64,000 bases of DNA from VRUE01 sp963703895 (GTDB lineage: Bacteria; Actinomycetota; Thermoleophilia; Solirubrobacterales; 70-9). A model generated the notes under the pieces. That model saw only the letters and a program-made list of their open reading frames with translations, ran no database searches and was not told the DNA's origin. Numbering within the stretch: the first letter of the stretch is position 1; each line of letters starts with the position of its first letter. Shown in pieces: positions 8,348-16,694 of this stretch. Location: positions 1,054,001-1,118,000 of the forward strand of contig CAVPFX010000002.1 of assembly GCA_963703895.1 (NCBI GenBank), read 5' to 3'. A program made the translations under genes and the position numbers.

Positions 8348-8867
8348 TGTTCCAGGCGTGGACGTTGAGACGGCAATCCGGACCCGCCGCACGCACAAGG
8401 CCTTCCGGCCCGAGCCGCTCGGCCGCGAGGAGATCTTCGAGCTGCTTGATCTCGCTCGCTGGGCACCGAACCACCATCTGACTGCCCCCTGGCGCTTTCG
8501 CGTCGTCGGCACCGAGACGTTGGCGCGGCTGAAGGAGGCGGCCGGCCCCGAGGGGGCGACCAAGCTCGAACGCGCTCCCACCCTGATCGTCGTTTCCTGC
8601 GCCCTCGGTGCCGACCCGGTTCAAAACGAAGAGGACCTGCACACCACCGCCGTCGCCTCCTACATCGTCCTGCTCAGTGCGCACGCCCGTGGCTACGCTG
8701 GCTACTGGCGCACGCCCGGCCTGCTGCGCTCTCCCGAGGGCCTCGAGGCGGTCGGGCTTCCCGATAGCGAGCGCTTCGTCGGGCTCCTTCACCTCGGCCA
8801 TCCGCGCCAGGAGAAGGAACCCCCCGCGCGCCCACCGGTCGAGCGGGCCACCGAGTTCCTCGCTTAG
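8331..8867 (+). CDS. nitroreductase family protein
   Basis: This is an FMN-dependent nitroreductase-type oxidoreductase of 178 residues or fewer. The N-terminal AIRTRRTHKAFRPEPLGREEIFELLDLARWAPNHHLTAPWRF is the family's flavin-binding start, and the C-terminal part has VGLLHLGHP. Substrate cannot be read from sequence. ATG 8331 lies 3 nt behind GGGAGGG; GTG 8358 (VDVETAIRT) would give a start closer to the family norm. The gene sits alone between the B12 operon and a convergent secreted-protein gene. Confidence 0.8.
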   Translation: MGRGGYVPGVDVETAIRTRRTHKAFRPEPLGREEIFELLDLARWAPNHHLTAPWRFRVVGTETLARLKEAAGPEGATKLERAPTLIVVSCALGADPVQNEEDLHTTAVASYIVLLSAHARGYAGYWRTPGLLRSPEGLEAVGLPDSERFVGLLHLGHPRQEKEPPARPPVERATEFLA

Positions 8868-8904
8868 CCGAAGCGGTCGGCTGCCGACCGGCCGCCCGAG
8901 CCGA

Positions 8905-9618
8905 CTATTTGGCGCCCCATTTCTGTCCTTCGATTTCGCCGATCAAGGTCATTTTCAGCGCACCGGCAATGGAAACGGGGGGCGCTTCTCCCGCTTTGAT
9001 TGCCGTCCCCATCGTTTTGTCGATCGCGGGTGAAAAAAGCTGCGGTTGTGTGAGAAGTTCGATGCCCGCCGGTTCGAGTTTCGCGGCGAAGCTGCCGGCG
9101 AAGTTCCAGGTGCCGCCAATTGCGCATTCGGTCATGCCCCATGAAAATTCAAAGAAGGGCGCTCCTGCTCCGGACGGAACGTACTTCTCGTAGAGGACCC
9201 CGGTTTTTTCGTCTTGGACGATTTCGCCTCTAACGCTGGCGACGACTGGTGTGTGAATGGCGCACGCTTTTATTTCTTCGGTGAAATGGCAGTTACTCCA
9301 TTTGAACGTGACTACGCTGCCGGCGCCGAGGACTTTGCCGGCGGGGAGGAGTTGCCCGTTGGCGGCCTCGTTTGTGCAGGCCCATTTGAAGTTATGCAAT
9401 GAAGTCGGCCATTCAAAGGTGAGTTCGCTTTGCAGGGACGATTTGAACCGCGCCCCTTCTTCTTCAACCACTTCCAGTTCTTTGAGGTTTTTGCCCCCGA
9501 CAATCCATTCGTGCGCTTGGGCGGGGCCGGCGCCGAATACGAGCGCCACCAAGACGACGAAGAGTGTCGCACCCTGGAGATTTCGCCGTGTCCTTCTCGC
9601 AATGATCACGTCTTTCAT
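8905..9618 (-). CDS. secreted protein of unknown function
   Basis: The product has a standard signal peptide (RRTRRNLQGATLFVVLVALVFG with a GPAQA-HE cleavage site) and a mature domain of about 200 residues with cysteines near CTNEAAN, SNCHF, ACAIHT and ECAIGG. I recognise no family. The ATG at 9618 gives the best signal peptide; a TTG ten codons upstream is possible. No clear ribosome binding site precedes it. The region is visibly less GC-rich than its neighbours, which hints at later acquisition or relaxed codon use. Confidence 0.6.
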   Translation of the reverse strand: MKDVIIARRTRRNLQGATLFVVLVALVFGAGPAQAHEWIVGGKNLKELEVVEEEGARFKSSLQSELTFEWPTSLHNFKWACTNEAANGQLLPAGKVLGAGSVVTFKWSNCHFTEEIKACAIHTPVVASVRGEIVQDEKTGVLYEKYVPSGAGAPFFEFSWGMTECAIGGTWNFAGSFAAKLEPAGIELLTQPQLFSPAIDKTMGTAIKAGEAPPVSIAGALKMTLIGEIEGQKWGAK

Positions 9619-9756
9619 AACGCTAAATAATTTTAGTTTGCAAGTCAAGGCTTCTCGGCTGGATGGCGGAGCCGGGTGCTTGCGAAGGGCGCACCGCCGG
9701 GCTGACTATGTTCTGGTTATGACCGTGACGCATTTGCCCGACGCAGCTCCCCGCTG

Positions 9757-11448
9757 ATGCTCTCCCGCGCTACGGCCATCGAGGCGATCGGCGGCGAGCA
9801 CTTCGAGGTTGTCGTGATCGGCGGCGGGATCACCGGCGCCGGCGTCGCGCTCGACGCCGCTTCGCGTGGCTACTCGGTGGCGCTGCTGGAGCGGGGCGAC
9901 TACGCCGAAGGCACTTCCAGCCGCTCTTCGAAGATGGTCCACGGCGGCCTGCGCTACCTGCAGAACCTCGACCTCGGCCTGGTCCGCGAGGCCCTGCTGG
10001 AGCGCCAGTTGATGGTGCAGCTGGCGCCGCATCTCGTCTACCCGACGCCCTTCCTGATCCCGTCCTTCTCCGATGAGCGTCGCCAGCGCGGCCTCGGGAT
10101 CGGGCTCAACATGTACGACGTGATGGCGACGACGCGGGTCGGCCGCGGTCGCCGCGAGATGCGCTCCTCCAAGGAGGCCGACGAGGACTACTACTGGTCG
10201 CCTGACCGCCACCGCACGATTGACCGCGACGAGGTGCTGCAGCTGGTCCCGGCGCTGGAGCCGCGCGACCCCAAGAACGCCTACCTCTTCTACGACTGTC
10301 AGACCGACGACGTGCGCCTGACCCTGACCGTGCTCGGCGAGGCCGAGCGCTTCGGCGCGGTGATGCTGAACGGGGCCGAGGTGGTCGAGGTGCTCGCCGA
10401 CAACGGTCGCGCCACCGGTGTCGCCTTTGTCGAGGCAGGCTCGGGCGAGCGGATCGAGGTGCGGGCCGACAACGTGATCAACGCCACCGGCGTCTTCGCC
10501 GACCGCATCCGGCCCGAGGAGACGATCGAGGAGGAGGACGTGCCGCGGATCTCGCCGAGCCGGGGCACCCACCTGCTCGTCGACCGCGACAAGCTCTCGA
10601 CCGGTTCCGCCGCCTGCATTGTCCCCGCCGGCGCGGGCCGGGCGATCTTTGCCCTGCCCTGGTACGGGCGGACCCTGATCGGCACCACTGACAATGACTT
10701 CGAGGGCGACATCGACCACCCCCGGCCCGGCGGCGATGACGTCGCCTACCTGCTCGAGGCGGTCAACGAGTTCTTCGGCGCCTCGCTCGGTGCGACCGAC
10801 CTGGTCGGCGCTTACGCCGGTGTGCGGCCACTGATCGCGACTGGAGATCCGAAGAAGTCGGTTGACATCTCGCGCAAGGCGGAGCTGTACGAGACCTCCT
10901 CGGGGATGCTGACGATCACCGGCGGCAAGCTCACCACCTGGCGGCGGATGGCCAAGCAGACGGTCGACCGCCTGGTCGAGCGCGAGGGTCGCGAGGCGCC
11001 CTGCCACACGGCGGAGATCCCGCTCGGCATGGAGGCGCGCGCGGACGACCTCGAAGCGCCGGTCGGCGTGGGGGAGGAGTCGCTTGAGCAGCTTGCCTTC
11101 CGCTACGGCCACGCCGCCCGCAAAGTGCTCGCCCTGGCGCGTGAGGACGCGAAGCTGGCCGAACCGATCGTGCCTGGCCGTCCTGACCTCCTCGCCGAGG
11201 CAGTGATCGCCGCCCGCCACGAGCAGGCCCGCACGGTCGCCGACGTGCTGCTGCGGCGCACGCGCCTCGGCCTGCTCGCCGCACCGCAGCTGCGCGGCGC
11301 CGCCTCCGCCCGCGCCGTCGCGGCGGCGATGGGTGCCGAGCTTGGTTGGTCGCGGCGCGAGGTCAAGCAGGCGGCTGAGGCCTGGCCCGCCGCCGCGGCG
11401 GAGGCCGGCATCGACCCCGCCGGCTCACCCGTCGAGTCGCTGCAATAA
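9757..11448 (+). CDS. glpD: FAD-dependent glycerol-3-phosphate dehydrogenase
   Basis: It oxidises glycerol 3-phosphate to dihydroxyacetone phosphate at the membrane, passing electrons to quinone. The N-terminal VVVIGGGITGAGVALDAASRG is the FAD-binding fold and ALLERGDYAEGTSSRSSKMVHGGLRYL is the GlpD signature. The C-terminal part (about residue 400 on) fits the helical DAO C-domain. At 563 residues the length is normal. It is the only glycerol gene here; no glpK or glpF is adjacent. A hairpin follows the stop. Confidence 0.92.
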   Translation: MLSRATAIEAIGGEHFEVVVIGGGITGAGVALDAASRGYSVALLERGDYAEGTSSRSSKMVHGGLRYLQNLDLGLVREALLERQLMVQLAPHLVYPTPFLIPSFSDERRQRGLGIGLNMYDVMATTRVGRGRREMRSSKEADEDYYWSPDRHRTIDRDEVLQLVPALEPRDPKNAYLFYDCQTDDVRLTLTVLGEAERFGAVMLNGAEVVEVLADNGRATGVAFVEAGSGERIEVRADNVINATGVFADRIRPEETIEEEDVPRISPSRGTHLLVDRDKLSTGSAACIVPAGAGRAIFALPWYGRTLIGTTDNDFEGDIDHPRPGGDDVAYLLEAVNEFFGASLGATDLVGAYAGVRPLIATGDPKKSVDISRKAELYETSSGMLTITGGKLTTWRRMAKQTVDRLVEREGREAPCHTAEIPLGMEARADDLEAPVGVGEESLEQLAFRYGHAARKVLALAREDAKLAEPIVPGRPDLLAEAVIAARHEQARTVADVLLRRTRLGLLAAPQLRGAASARAVAAAMGAELGWSRREVKQAAEAWPAAAAEAGIDPAGSPVESLQ

Positions 11449-11462
11449 CCTGCCGCCGTGAA

Positions 11463-11516
11463 CGCGCAAATCGACACGGTGATCTCCGGGTGTTCGAATC
11501 CGGGGCGATTTGCGCG
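11463..11516. terminator. hairpin between glpD and the Rho-like gene
   Basis: CGCGCAAATCG pairs perfectly with CGATTTGCGCG, and the 32-nt loop holds a smaller CCGG/CCGG pair around GTGTTCGAAT. It probably serves glpD termination. There is no T-run. Confidence 0.5.
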
Positions 11517-11534
11517 TGAACTCCTGGAGATTCG

Positions 11535-12377
11535 ATGAATAAGACAGAACTTGAGTCCAAGCACCTCGCCGAGCTGCACTCGCTGGCCGCCGATGCCGGC
11601 GTGTCCGGATACCGCATGCTGCGCCGCGAGGAGCTGATCGAGAAGCTCAGCGACGGCAACGGCAATGGCGACGGCAAGCCGGCGGCGAGCGAGAAACCCC
11701 GCGGCGACCGCCAACGCCGCGAGCGAGCGCCGCGTGACCGGCCGCCGCGCCAGCGCCGCGAGCGCTCGGGCGGTCGCGAGCGTCCGGCCCGGAAACCGGC
11801 CGCCGATGCGGCTGCGGCGGAGCCCGCCGCCGAGCCCCAGGCCCGGCCCGAGCCCCCGAAGCCGCCCACGCCGGCCGCGCAGTCCACTGCTGCGGAGGAG
11901 GGCGCCTCCCGCCCCAAACGCAAACGCCGCCGCCGTCGCTTCGGCCGCAAGAGCAAGGGCCTGCGCGTTCAGGACTTGCTGCTGCCACCGCCCGGCCGCC
12001 AGGCACTGGTCTACGGCGAGAGTCGCCTGGCCTGCACGTCGCTTCTGCGCGAGATCGCTGGCGATCTCGCCGGCGCATCCGAGGGCCCCGACCCGATCGC
12101 CCTGCTGATCGACCCTAGCCCCGAGGAGCTCGCCGACTGGAAGCGCGAGGCGCCCGACGCTGAGCTGGTCGTTGCCGCCCAGGCGCGTCACGCTGGCGAC
12201 GCTCTTGCCCAAGCCGTGCGCCGCGCCGAGGGAGGCGAAGACATCATCCTCCTGGTCGACTCGTTGACGCGCCTTGACGACGGCGAGACTGCGAAAGCGG
12301 TCTTTGATGGCGGTCTGAACCTTGCTTCAAGCAGTGGTTCGCTCACCGTCGTGGCCGCCCTAGAGCGCCAACCCTGA
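11535..12377 (+). CDS. Rho-like protein with Rho N-domain and degenerate ATPase core
   Basis: Residues 1-45 (LESKHLAELHSLAADAGVSGYRMLRREELIEKL) match the Rho N-terminal helical domain. Residues 45-135 are an Arg/Pro/Ala-rich linker like that of actinobacterial Rho. The rest follows the Rho ATPase core: LLIDPSPEELADW for LLIDERPEEV, and DIILLVDSLTRL as Walker B. Where Walker A should be stands GESRLACTSLL, with no GKT/S. The chain ends at SLTVVAALERQP, before the Q-loop, R-loop and C-terminal part. At 280 residues it cannot be a working Rho motor; an RNA-binding or Rho-modulating role is speculation. Confidence 0.65.
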   Translation: MNKTELESKHLAELHSLAADAGVSGYRMLRREELIEKLSDGNGNGDGKPAASEKPRGDRQRRERAPRDRPPRQRRERSGGRERPARKPAADAAAAEPAAEPQARPEPPKPPTPAAQSTAAEEGASRPKRKRRRRRFGRKSKGLRVQDLLLPPPGRQALVYGESRLACTSLLREIAGDLAGASEGPDPIALLIDPSPEELADWKREAPDAELVVAAQARHAGDALAQAVRRAEGGEDIILLVDSLTRLDDGETAKAVFDGGLNLASSSGSLTVVAALERQP

Positions 12378-12378
12378 C

Positions 12379-12492
12379 AGCGCGGCTCAGGTCAGGGGTG
12401 GAGCGTCTTGCACTTTTTCGCGACAGCCATCCTCGGACGGCGGCTGCCGTCCCACGAAAAAGTTAAGCGAAACCCCTGACCTGAACCGCGCT
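12379..12492. terminator. bidirectional hairpin between convergent genes (family 3 repeat)
   Basis: The arms 12379-12420 and 12455-12492 pair through GCTCAGGTCAGGGGT outside and ACTTTTTCG inside, with a few mismatches. It lies exactly between the stops of two convergent genes. The T-runs on either strand fall inside the stem. The inner part is related to the in-frame element in ecfA at 5549-5667. Confidence 0.65.
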
Positions 12493-12958
12493 ACCGGCGA
12501 TACGCAATACGCCGCCACGACGGCTCTTTAGACAGCTCAATCAACTCTGAGCTGCGGTCCGGCTGCACGTAGCCGAAAGTCTGGTTGCGCTCGTCGAAGA
12601 CGACGTCGAGCTCACCCTCCTTGACCCGCTGGTCGAGCCAGGCGCCGCGGAAGACGAGGCGGCGCAACCAGTGCACGAGGCTGCGGTTGGCGGGGCCGAC
12701 GAGGTCGTCCCAGTTCTCGTTGATGTGCTCACCGAGGCGGGAGCTGGGCTCGGCGATCTCGCCGCTGACAGCCAGATCGAGCAAGTCGTCCAGCTCCTCC
12801 TGACTCAGGCCCTGGTCGACGAAGCCGAGTTTGACCGCAGCCTGCTCGACCCGTTGGCCGAAGTCCCCCTCGTTGAAGGCGAAGCGGAGCTCCCCGTACT
12901 CGAGTACGTAATCGGAGCCAGACTCGTAGTTCCCTCGCCGGGTCGTTTTCTTATCCAT
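12491..12958 (-). CDS. hypothetical protein, 155 residues
   Basis: An acidic, soluble protein with no membrane segment or signal peptide. It has a Gln/Glu/Leu-rich helical middle (QGLSQEELDDLLDLAVSG) and a Trp-containing C-terminal half (LVHWLRRLVFRGAWLDQ). I do not recognise the family. The coding pattern is consistent over the whole length and the gene ends exactly at a convergent hairpin, which supports it being real. The start ATG has no clear ribosome binding site. Confidence 0.55.
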   Translation of the reverse strand: MDKKTTRRGNYESGSDYVLEYGELRFAFNEGDFGQRVEQAAVKLGFVDQGLSQEELDDLLDLAVSGEIAEPSSRLGEHINENWDDLVGPANRSLVHWLRRLVFRGAWLDQRVKEGELDVVFDERNQTFGYVQPDRSSELIELSKEPSWRRIAYRR

Positions 12959-13112
12959 GAGTTGAAGCCAACTGCTCGCGCCAGCCCAGCGGGAGCAGGT
13001 GCTGGATCATGCCGATCATCGTAGTCCGATGCCCTCATCGGCCAGTGTCTGAAAGAGCGTTTGCACCTGCAGGGAGCGACGGCTGCGGCGACTACCCTGA
13101 GCGGGCCCCCCC

Positions 13113-13844
13113 GTGATCGACCTGCACTGCCACATCCTGCCCGGAGTCGACGACGGCTCACTCGATCTCGATGACAGCCTGGCGATGGCGCGCCAGGCGG
13201 TAGGCGACGGGATCGAGCGGGTCTGCGCGACGCCGCACATCCGCCACGACCACGACGTGCGGATCGAGCAGCTCGCCGGTCGGGTCGAGGAGCTCAACCG
13301 CGCACTCGGCGACGAGGGCCTGCCGCTGGAGATCCTGCAGGGAGGCGAGGTGGCGGAGACCGCGGTCGAGGACCTGAGCGAGGAGGAGCTGGGCCGGGTC
13401 TCCCTGGGAGGTGGCGACTGGATCCTGCTCGAGCCTGCCCCGGGGCCTCTCAGCGAAACCCTGATTGCTCGCGTCGCCCATCTCGCCGAGCGCGGCCACC
13501 GCACCCTGATCGCCCACCCCGAGCGCCACCTCTCCGCCGACATGTACGAGCGGATCGCGGCCCTGATCGCCAACGGCGCCCTGGTCCAGGCTACGGCTGA
13601 TTTCTTCCTGCGCGAGCGGTTTGCAGAGGGGATGCGGATGCTGGCCGAGCTGGGCCTGATCCACATCCTCAGCAGCGACGCCCACTCTTCGCACGGCGGC
13701 CGCCCGCTGCACCTGCGCGAGGCATTCGGCGTTCTCGCCGATATAGAAGCGACCGCGCCCCACCTGGAGTGGATGCGCGACATCGCCCCGCAAGCGATCG
13801 TCGAGGGAGGGAAGCTTGTATTTCCCTTCAGCCCAAGTATCTAA
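13113..13844 (+). CDS. PHP-family protein-tyrosine phosphatase (CpsB/YwqE type)
   Basis: The protein opens with MIDLHCHILPGVDDG, the CpsB motif whose histidines and aspartate bind catalytic metals, and continues with CATPHIRHDH, a GGEV strand, IAHPER and a final ILSSDAHS. These are the metal ligands of the PHP fold. Relatives remove phosphate from bacterial tyrosine kinases that control capsule and exopolysaccharide assembly. No kinase or polysaccharide gene is nearby, so the partner is unknown. The GTG/ATG choice is simple: the frame begins at the conserved motif. Confidence 0.85.
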   Translation: MIDLHCHILPGVDDGSLDLDDSLAMARQAVGDGIERVCATPHIRHDHDVRIEQLAGRVEELNRALGDEGLPLEILQGGEVAETAVEDLSEEELGRVSLGGGDWILLEPAPGPLSETLIARVAHLAERGHRTLIAHPERHLSADMYERIAALIANGALVQATADFFLRERFAEGMRMLAELGLIHILSSDAHSSHGGRPLHLREAFGVLADIEATAPHLEWMRDIAPQAIVEGGKLVFPFSPSI

Positions 13845-13864
13845 GGCGCAAGTCGGTACGGCAC

Positions 13865-13948
13865 GTGAGGAGGCAGGGGCATCCCCTGTCAAACACTCAA
13901 GCGAGGCTCCTGCCGAGCGTTTGACAGGGGATGCCCCTGCCTCCTCAC
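13865..13948. terminator. 30-bp perfect hairpin between convergent genes
   Basis: The arms 13865-13894 and 13919-13948 are exact reverse complements (outer GTGAGGAGGCAGGGGC, inner TGTCAAAC) around a 24-nt loop. It lies between the PHP gene and the convergent pfkB gene, where it can end both transcripts. It has the build of the other long palindromes in the window. Confidence 0.65.
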
Positions 13949-13958
13949 GGGTGCAGCA

Positions 13959-14891
13959 TCAATCGAGCGCCCGCAGCTCGACTTTGCGTGCCAAGTCCTC
14001 GATCACGGCGCGTGAGCCGCTGCCGAGGCCGGCGCGGAGGAAGTTGGCTGCGCCGGCGGCGGCGCTGGTGCGCAGCGTCTGCTCCCAGTCGAGGCCAGCA
14101 GCCATGCAGGCGGCGAGGCCGCCCATCATCGAGTCGCCGCAGCCCTCGCGCGAGCCGCGCTCGAAGCGGGGCGGGACCAGCTCCCAGGCCTGATCGCCGC
14201 GCACGACCATCGCCGGCTCCTCGGCGCGGGTGATGATCACGGCGCCCGCGCCGGCGTCGATCAGCTTCTGCACGGCCGCCCGCATGCGCTCCTCGCTGTC
14301 GACCGGACCCTCGATGTAGCCGGCCAGCTCCCAATCGTTGATCTTGACCAGATCGGGCCCGCCCTCGAGGGCGCTGTCGAGCCGCGGTCGCGAGAGATCG
14401 ACGATCACCGGCGTGCCGTTCGCCTTGACGTCGGCGACCAGGTTGCCGTAGATCTCCAGCGGCAGCGCCTCGCCCGGGTAGGGGCCGCAGAGCGCCAGCA
14501 CCTCCGAGTCGAGCGCCGCGGCAACTGTGGTCGAGAAGAGCTCGTCGATCTCGTGGCGGGAGGGCGGCATCGAGGCGCTCTGGGCGACCGGCACGCGCTC
14601 GCCGCTGCGGCGGTCGTGCACGTAGGCGCCGCTCGCCTCGGCGGTCTCGACGAGGCGCATCTCGACCGCCATCTGCTCCAGCAGCGGCCGCAGCACGGCG
14701 CCGCTCTCGCCGCCGATGAAGCCGCAAAGGATCGGTTCCGCGCCGAGCTCGGCGGCCATTCGCGCTACCCAGACGCCCTGCCCCGCGGCGTGCAGGTGGA
14801 CGTCGTCGCCACCCTCGCTGGTCAGCGCCTCGATCGTGATCGCCAGCATCGGGTGCGGGCCGAAGACGGTGACTTTGCCGCTGCCTGGCAT
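13959..14891 (-). CDS. PfkB-family sugar kinase (1-phosphofructokinase-like)
   Basis: The 310-residue protein shows the ribokinase fold: an N-terminal HAAGQGVWVARMAAELGAEPILCGFIGG, and near the C-terminus the anion-hole and catalytic base motif EGCGDSMMGG (family G-A-G-D). It probably phosphorylates a sugar phosphate or related compound. The GQGVWVA segment resembles the G-K-G-x-N-x-A motif of 1-phosphofructokinase and tagatose kinase, but with changes, so the substrate is open. It is transcribed toward the PHP gene and divergently from the DUF192 gene. Confidence 0.78.
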   Translation of the reverse strand: MPGSGKVTVFGPHPMLAITIEALTSEGGDDVHLHAAGQGVWVARMAAELGAEPILCGFIGGESGAVLRPLLEQMAVEMRLVETAEASGAYVHDRRSGERVPVAQSASMPPSRHEIDELFSTTVAAALDSEVLALCGPYPGEALPLEIYGNLVADVKANGTPVIVDLSRPRLDSALEGGPDLVKINDWELAGYIEGPVDSEERMRAAVQKLIDAGAGAVIITRAEEPAMVVRGDQAWELVPPRFERGSREGCGDSMMGGLAACMAAGLDWEQTLRTSAAAGAANFLRAGLGSGSRAVIEDLARKVELRALD

Positions 14892-14904
14892 TGACAGAGG
14901 CTAG

Positions 14905-15246
14905 ATGCCGGACCTACTCGACGCCCCACGTCTTCGCCGCCTGCCGGTTGCGACCGCGCTTGGCCGCCGGGTCTACGTGGCCAAGGGGTTGCGCGCGCGG
15001 CTACTGGGACTGTCCCATCTCGACCGCGACGAGGCTGGCCCCGGCCTGCTGATCCCGCGCTGCTCGAGCGTCCACACCTTCGCCATGCGCTTCCCGCTCG
15101 ACCTCTATTTCATCGGCGGGGGTGGGGAGGTGGTTGCCGTCCGCCGTGCCGTGCCGCCGCGGCGCTTCGCATTTTGCCGACAAGCGTCCGCCGTGCTCGA
15201 GATCCCGGCGCGGGAGGGGGGAGAAATTCTCGCGGCCAGTTCTTAG
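14905..15246 (+). CDS. DUF192 protein
   Basis: At 113 residues the product matches the small DUF192 family: VYVAKGLRARLLGLSHL, then CSSVHTFAMRFPLDLYFI with the family's H-T-F-x-M-x-F-P-(L/I)-D motif, and a final VLEIPAREG. Function of the family is not established. ATG 14905 is 13 nt from the divergent kinase start, so the two promoters must overlap or the genes are leaderless. The next gene starts 9 nt after its stop. Confidence 0.82.
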   Translation: MPDLLDAPRLRRLPVATALGRRVYVAKGLRARLLGLSHLDRDEAGPGLLIPRCSSVHTFAMRFPLDLYFIGGGGEVVAVRRAVPPRRFAFCRQASAVLEIPAREGGEILAASS

Positions 15247-15254
15247 AACCGCCA

Positions 15255-15968
15255 ATGCTTCCCCAGCGACGTGAGATCGCCAGCCTGGTTGTCTGCGAGG
15301 ACGACGCCCCGACGCTCGAGCTGCTCTGCGACAACCTCGTCGCCGACAGCTTCCGCGTCCTGCCCGCCCCGAACGCAGCCGATGCGCTGCGGCTCTGCCG
15401 CTTCAACCACCCGGATCTGCTGCTGCTCGATCTCTCGTTGCCCGACGCGTCGGGCCTTGACGTCCTGCGCGAGATCCGCGGCGCCGACGGAGTCACCTCG
15501 CGTTTCGACCCCGGCCTGCCGGTGATCGTTCTCACCGGCCACGGCTCCGAGGAGGATCGCGTGCGGGGGCTCGAGATCGGGGCCGACGACTACATGGTGA
15601 AGCCGCTCTCGTATTCGGAGCTGCGGGCCCGCATCGGCGCGGTGCTGCGCCGCGGAACGGGAGGGCGTCAGGGGCCACTCAGGGTCGGGGACATCGTCGT
15701 CGACCCGGCGCGGCGCAAGGCTTGGGTCGGTGAGGACGAGGTGGCGCTCTCCAACAAGGAGTTCGGCCTGCTGAGGGTGCTGGCCGGCGAGCCCTCGCGG
15801 GTCTTCACCAAGCGGGAGCTGCTCGAGGCGGTCTGGGGGTACCGGAGCCCGGCCCGGACGAGGACGCTCGACTCGCACGCCAGTCGCCTGCGGCGCAAAC
15901 TCGACCCCGAGAACGGGCGCTACGTGATCAACTGCTGGGGCTACGGATACAGGCTCGTCGACGGATGA
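15255..15968 (+). CDS. OmpR/PhoB-family response regulator
   Basis: The receiver domain (residues about 8-125) has the acidic pair ED, the phosphoacceptor in LLLLDLSLPDASG, the T of VLTGH and the K of DDYMVKPLS. The C-terminal winged helix (EFGLLRVLAGEPSRVFTKRELLEAVWGY ... TLDSHASRLRRKL) is typical of DNA-binding regulators. I start at ATG 15255, just after the DUF192 gene, because upstream in-frame codons overlap that gene and are not receiver sequence. The stop overlaps the kinase ATG. It likely governs the adjacent Tad genes, by position only. Confidence 0.9.
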   Translation: MLPQRREIASLVVCEDDAPTLELLCDNLVADSFRVLPAPNAADALRLCRFNHPDLLLLDLSLPDASGLDVLREIRGADGVTSRFDPGLPVIVLTGHGSEEDRVRGLEIGADDYMVKPLSYSELRARIGAVLRRGTGGRQGPLRVGDIVVDPARRKAWVGEDEVALSNKEFGLLRVLAGEPSRVFTKRELLEAVWGYRSPARTRTLDSHASRLRRKLDPENGRYVINCWGYGYRLVDG

Positions 15969-16694
15969 CCGAGCTGGTCCAGATCTTTGCCGGCTGGCCG
16001 ATGGTGCTCTCGATGGCTGCCGCGGTGGCAGCCCAGGGCTTGCGCGCTGGCAGGCGCCGCAGCGCCCTCAACGAGGCGTTGCACGAGTTGCGCCGGCCGC
16101 TGCAGGCGGTGGCCCTGGCAATGGGGCCGCGGCTCGGTGGCTCCGCTGGCGGCGAGGCGCCGATCGAGCTTGCTGCGGCGGCGCTCGAACGGCTCGACCG
16201 CGAGATCAACGGTGGCCCGCTGGCGCCCGTGCTGGGCACGGTCGATGCGGGTGCGCTTGCTCGCTCGGCGGTCGCTCGCTGGCAGGCTCGCGTGCAGATC
16301 GCCGAAGGGTCGCTCGAGCTGCGCTGGAACGCCGAGCGGGCGCTGGTCGGCGGCGACCGCACGGCGCTGGCGCAGGCGCTCGACAACCTGATCGTCAACG
16401 CGATCGAGCACGGAGGGCCGACGATCGTCGTCGCCGGCTCGCCTGCACGACGGTCGCTTGCGCATCGCCGTCGTCGACTCGGGCCGGGCGATGCGGCCGC
16501 GCTCGCGCCGCAACAGTCCGGCACAGATCGTCGCCCGGCTCTCCGGCCGGCATCATCGCGGGCACGGTCTTGGCGTGGTGCGACGGGTGGCGGCCGACCA
16601 CGGCGGCCGCTTTGCCCTCCGCTACTCCGAGCGGGGATCGCTCGCTGTGCTCGAGCTGCCGCTGGCCGAGGCGGATGGCGGGTTGGCGGCGTGA
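15965..16694 (+). pseudogene. sensor histidine kinase, frameshifted
   Basis: One short membrane segment (WPMVLSMAAAVAAQGL) precedes the phosphoacceptor box ALHELRRPLQAVALAMG and the N-box LDNLIVNAIEHGG. At about 16440 the frame changes: the next frame gives RLHDGRLRIAVVDSG and then GHGLGVVRRVAADHGG, the G1 and G2 boxes, to the stop at 16694. A two-base loss or one-base gain near GGCTCGCCTG explains it. Restored, it would be about 243 residues with no extracellular sensor. The pair with the upstream regulator is a standard two-component arrangement, and the stop overlaps the GTG of cpaB. Confidence 0.72.

Noticed and set aside
11485..11505. T-arm-like GTGTTCGAATCC suggesting a tRNA
   Set aside because: The flanking stem has the wrong length and no anticodon or acceptor arms can be drawn; it is the loop of a hairpin.
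15174..15254. Longer start for the response regulator
   Set aside because: The extra 27 residues overlap the DUF192 gene and are not receiver-domain sequence; ATG 15255 is the better start.
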